Source of the DNA: Hyphomicrobiaceae bacterium
GTDB lineage: Bacteria > Pseudomonadota > Alphaproteobacteria > Rhizobiales > Hyphomicrobiaceae
NCBI GenBank assembly: GCA_017353825.1
Contig: JAFMSC010000260.1
Coordinates: forward strand, 1 to 6,423
Direction of reading: 5' to 3'
Length of the DNA stretch: 6,423 nucleotides
Part shown: one piece after another, positions 5,516 to 6,423 of the stretch
Layout of the letters: every line of letters starts with the position of its first letter
How positions within the stretch are numbered: position 1 is the stretch's first letter
Position numbers and translations under genes: made by a program
Notes under the pieces: model-generated
What the model was told of the DNA's origin: nothing
Database searches by the model: none
The model's input: only the letters and a program-made list of their open reading frames with translations

Positions 5516-6422
5516 ACCTGGCGTCGATGCCATCGACAACCTCAGCCCACAAATCATACTCGTCCGCGTGGCAGACGCGCGCTTGCACGATTTCGCCGGG
5601 CTTGAGGGGCGTCGCGTCGTTGAGGAACACGGAGCCGTCGATCTCGGGCGCGTCCCACTGGGAGCGGCCGACGGCGCCCTCACCGTTCACCTCGTCCACG
5701 ATCACATCGATGGTGCGGCCCACGCGGGCGGCCATCAGCTCGCGGCTCACCTCGCGCTGGGCCGCCATAAAGCGGTGCCAGCGCACCTCCTTTACCTCCT
5801 CCGGAACGGCGCCGGGCAGCGCGTTGGCGGCGGCGCCGCTCACCGCTTCGTACTTGAAGCAGCCGGCGCGGGCGACTTTTGCCTCCGCCAGCCAGTCCAG
5901 CAAAAGGCGGAAGTCCTCCTCGGTCTCGCCGGGGAAGCCGACGATGAAGGTGGAGCGCACGGCGAGGTCGGGGCACGCCTCGCGCCAGCGCCTCAAACGT
6001 TCCAGCGTCTTCTCCTGGTGCGCGGGCCGGCGCATGGCTTTGAGCACGCGCGGCGAGGCATGTTGGAACGGAATATCGAGATAGGGGAGGATTTTCCGTT
6101 CCGCCATCAGCGGCAATACCGCGTCCACATGCGGGTAGGGGTAGACGTAGTGCAGCCGCACCCAGGCGCCGAGCGAGCCCAGCGCCTGGCACAGGTCGAG
6201 GAAGCGCGCCGCCAGGGGCCGGCCCTTCCACGGGCTCTCGGCGTACTTGATGTCGAGCCCGTAGGCGGAGGTGTCCTGGCTGATGATGATGAGCTCTTTC
6301 ACCCCGGCCCGCACCAGCCGCTCAGCCTCGGCCATCACCTGGTTGGCCGGACGGCTCGCGAGCCCACCCCTGAGCTGCGGGATGATGCAGAAGGAGCAGC
6401 GGTTGTTGCAGCCCTCGGAGAT
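5514..6422 (-). CDS. rimO: Ribosomal protein S12 methylthiotransferase RimO (C-terminal part)
   Basis: RimO is a cytoplasmic radical-SAM enzyme that adds a methylthio group to the conserved aspartate (about residue 88-89) of ribosomal protein S12, using two [4Fe-4S] clusters. The visible 302 residues begin ISEGCNNRCSFCIIP, containing the CxxxCxxC cluster motif (Cys codons at 6408-6410, 6396-6398 and 6387-6389). Then come the RimO-characteristic stretches IISQDTSAYG, WVRLHYVYPYPHVD, ILPYLDIPFQHASPRVLKAMRRP, STFIVGFPGETEEDF and ANALPG.VPEEVK. The last 69 residues form the TRAM domain (VGRTIDVIVDEV...DAPEIDG). The family is about 440 aa, so roughly 140 N-terminal residues (the UPF0004/MTTase N-domain with the auxiliary cluster) lie beyond the window. 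ATG or GTG codons inside the visible part are not the start. RimO is distinguished from MiaB by the SQDTSAYG and HYVYPYPHVD segments. The gene converges on the amidase. Confidence 0.96.
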   Translation of the reverse strand: MSEGCNNRCSFCIIPQLRGGLASRPANQVMAEAERLVRAGVKELIIISQDTSAYGLDIKYAESPWKGRPLAARFLDLCQALGSLGAWVRLHYVYPYPHVDAVLPLMAERKILPYLDIPFQHASPRVLKAMRRPAHQEKTLERLRRWREACPDLAVRSTFIVGFPGETEEDFRLLLDWLAEAKVARAGCFKYEAVSGAAANALPGAVPEEVKEVRWHRFMAAQREVSRELMAARVGRTIDVIVDEVNGEGAVGRSQWDAPEIDGSVFLNDATPLKPGEIVQARVCHADEYDLWAEVVDGIDAR

Positions 6423-6423
6423 C

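Overview
The window looks like chromosomal DNA from a GC-rich alphaproteobacterium. Every coding region has strong G/C third-position bias, and the RimO fragment reads like alphaproteobacterial RimO from memory. The order or genus cannot be fixed from this sequence. A Hyphomicrobiales- or Rhodospirillales-like lineage is only an inference.

Layout. (1) Positions 2-415 (+) hold the 3' end of an unrecognised, probably exported protein. (2) 51 bp later, on the same strand and probably in the same transcript, lies a 553-aa secreted protein (467-2128). It combines a signal peptide, a short Cys-rich segment, a PstS-like phosphate-binding-type periplasmic domain and a C-terminal OmpA peptidoglycan-binding domain. 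(3) A 505-bp stretch (2129-2633) has no convincing gene. It holds weak hairpins, a 7-bp inverted repeat and a tRNA D-arm-like 13-mer. (4) On the minus strand, 2634-3569 encodes a ten-helix DMT/EamA transporter. (5) The 331-bp divergent region (3570-3900) holds a TA-rich double palindrome near the transporter start. It also carries an unusual run of short tandem repeats: heptamers, a nine-copy 13-bp G/C minisatellite and a 15-bp imperfect repeat. (6) An amidase-signature hydrolase with an intact Lys-Ser-Ser triad follows (3901-5337, +). (7) A 176-bp convergent gap contains an 11-bp perfect inverted repeat around a 60-nt loop, likely a REP-like bidirectional terminator. (8) rimO, the ribosomal protein S12 methylthiotransferase, runs in on the minus strand (5514-6422) and is cut by the window edge.

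How the genes relate. Genes 1 and 2 are plausible envelope partners: an exported protein beside a wall-anchored binding protein. No pstCAB permease genes are present, so phosphate import through this protein is not shown. The transporter and amidase are divergently arranged and could be linked (solute uptake and amide hydrolysis), but no substrate can be read from sequence. rimO is a housekeeping gene whose neighbours here appear unrelated.

The features most worth a second look are the peptidoglycan-anchored PstS-OmpA fusion with its uncharacterised upstream neighbour, and the 13-bp minisatellite directly before the Shine-Dalgarno-less amidase start.
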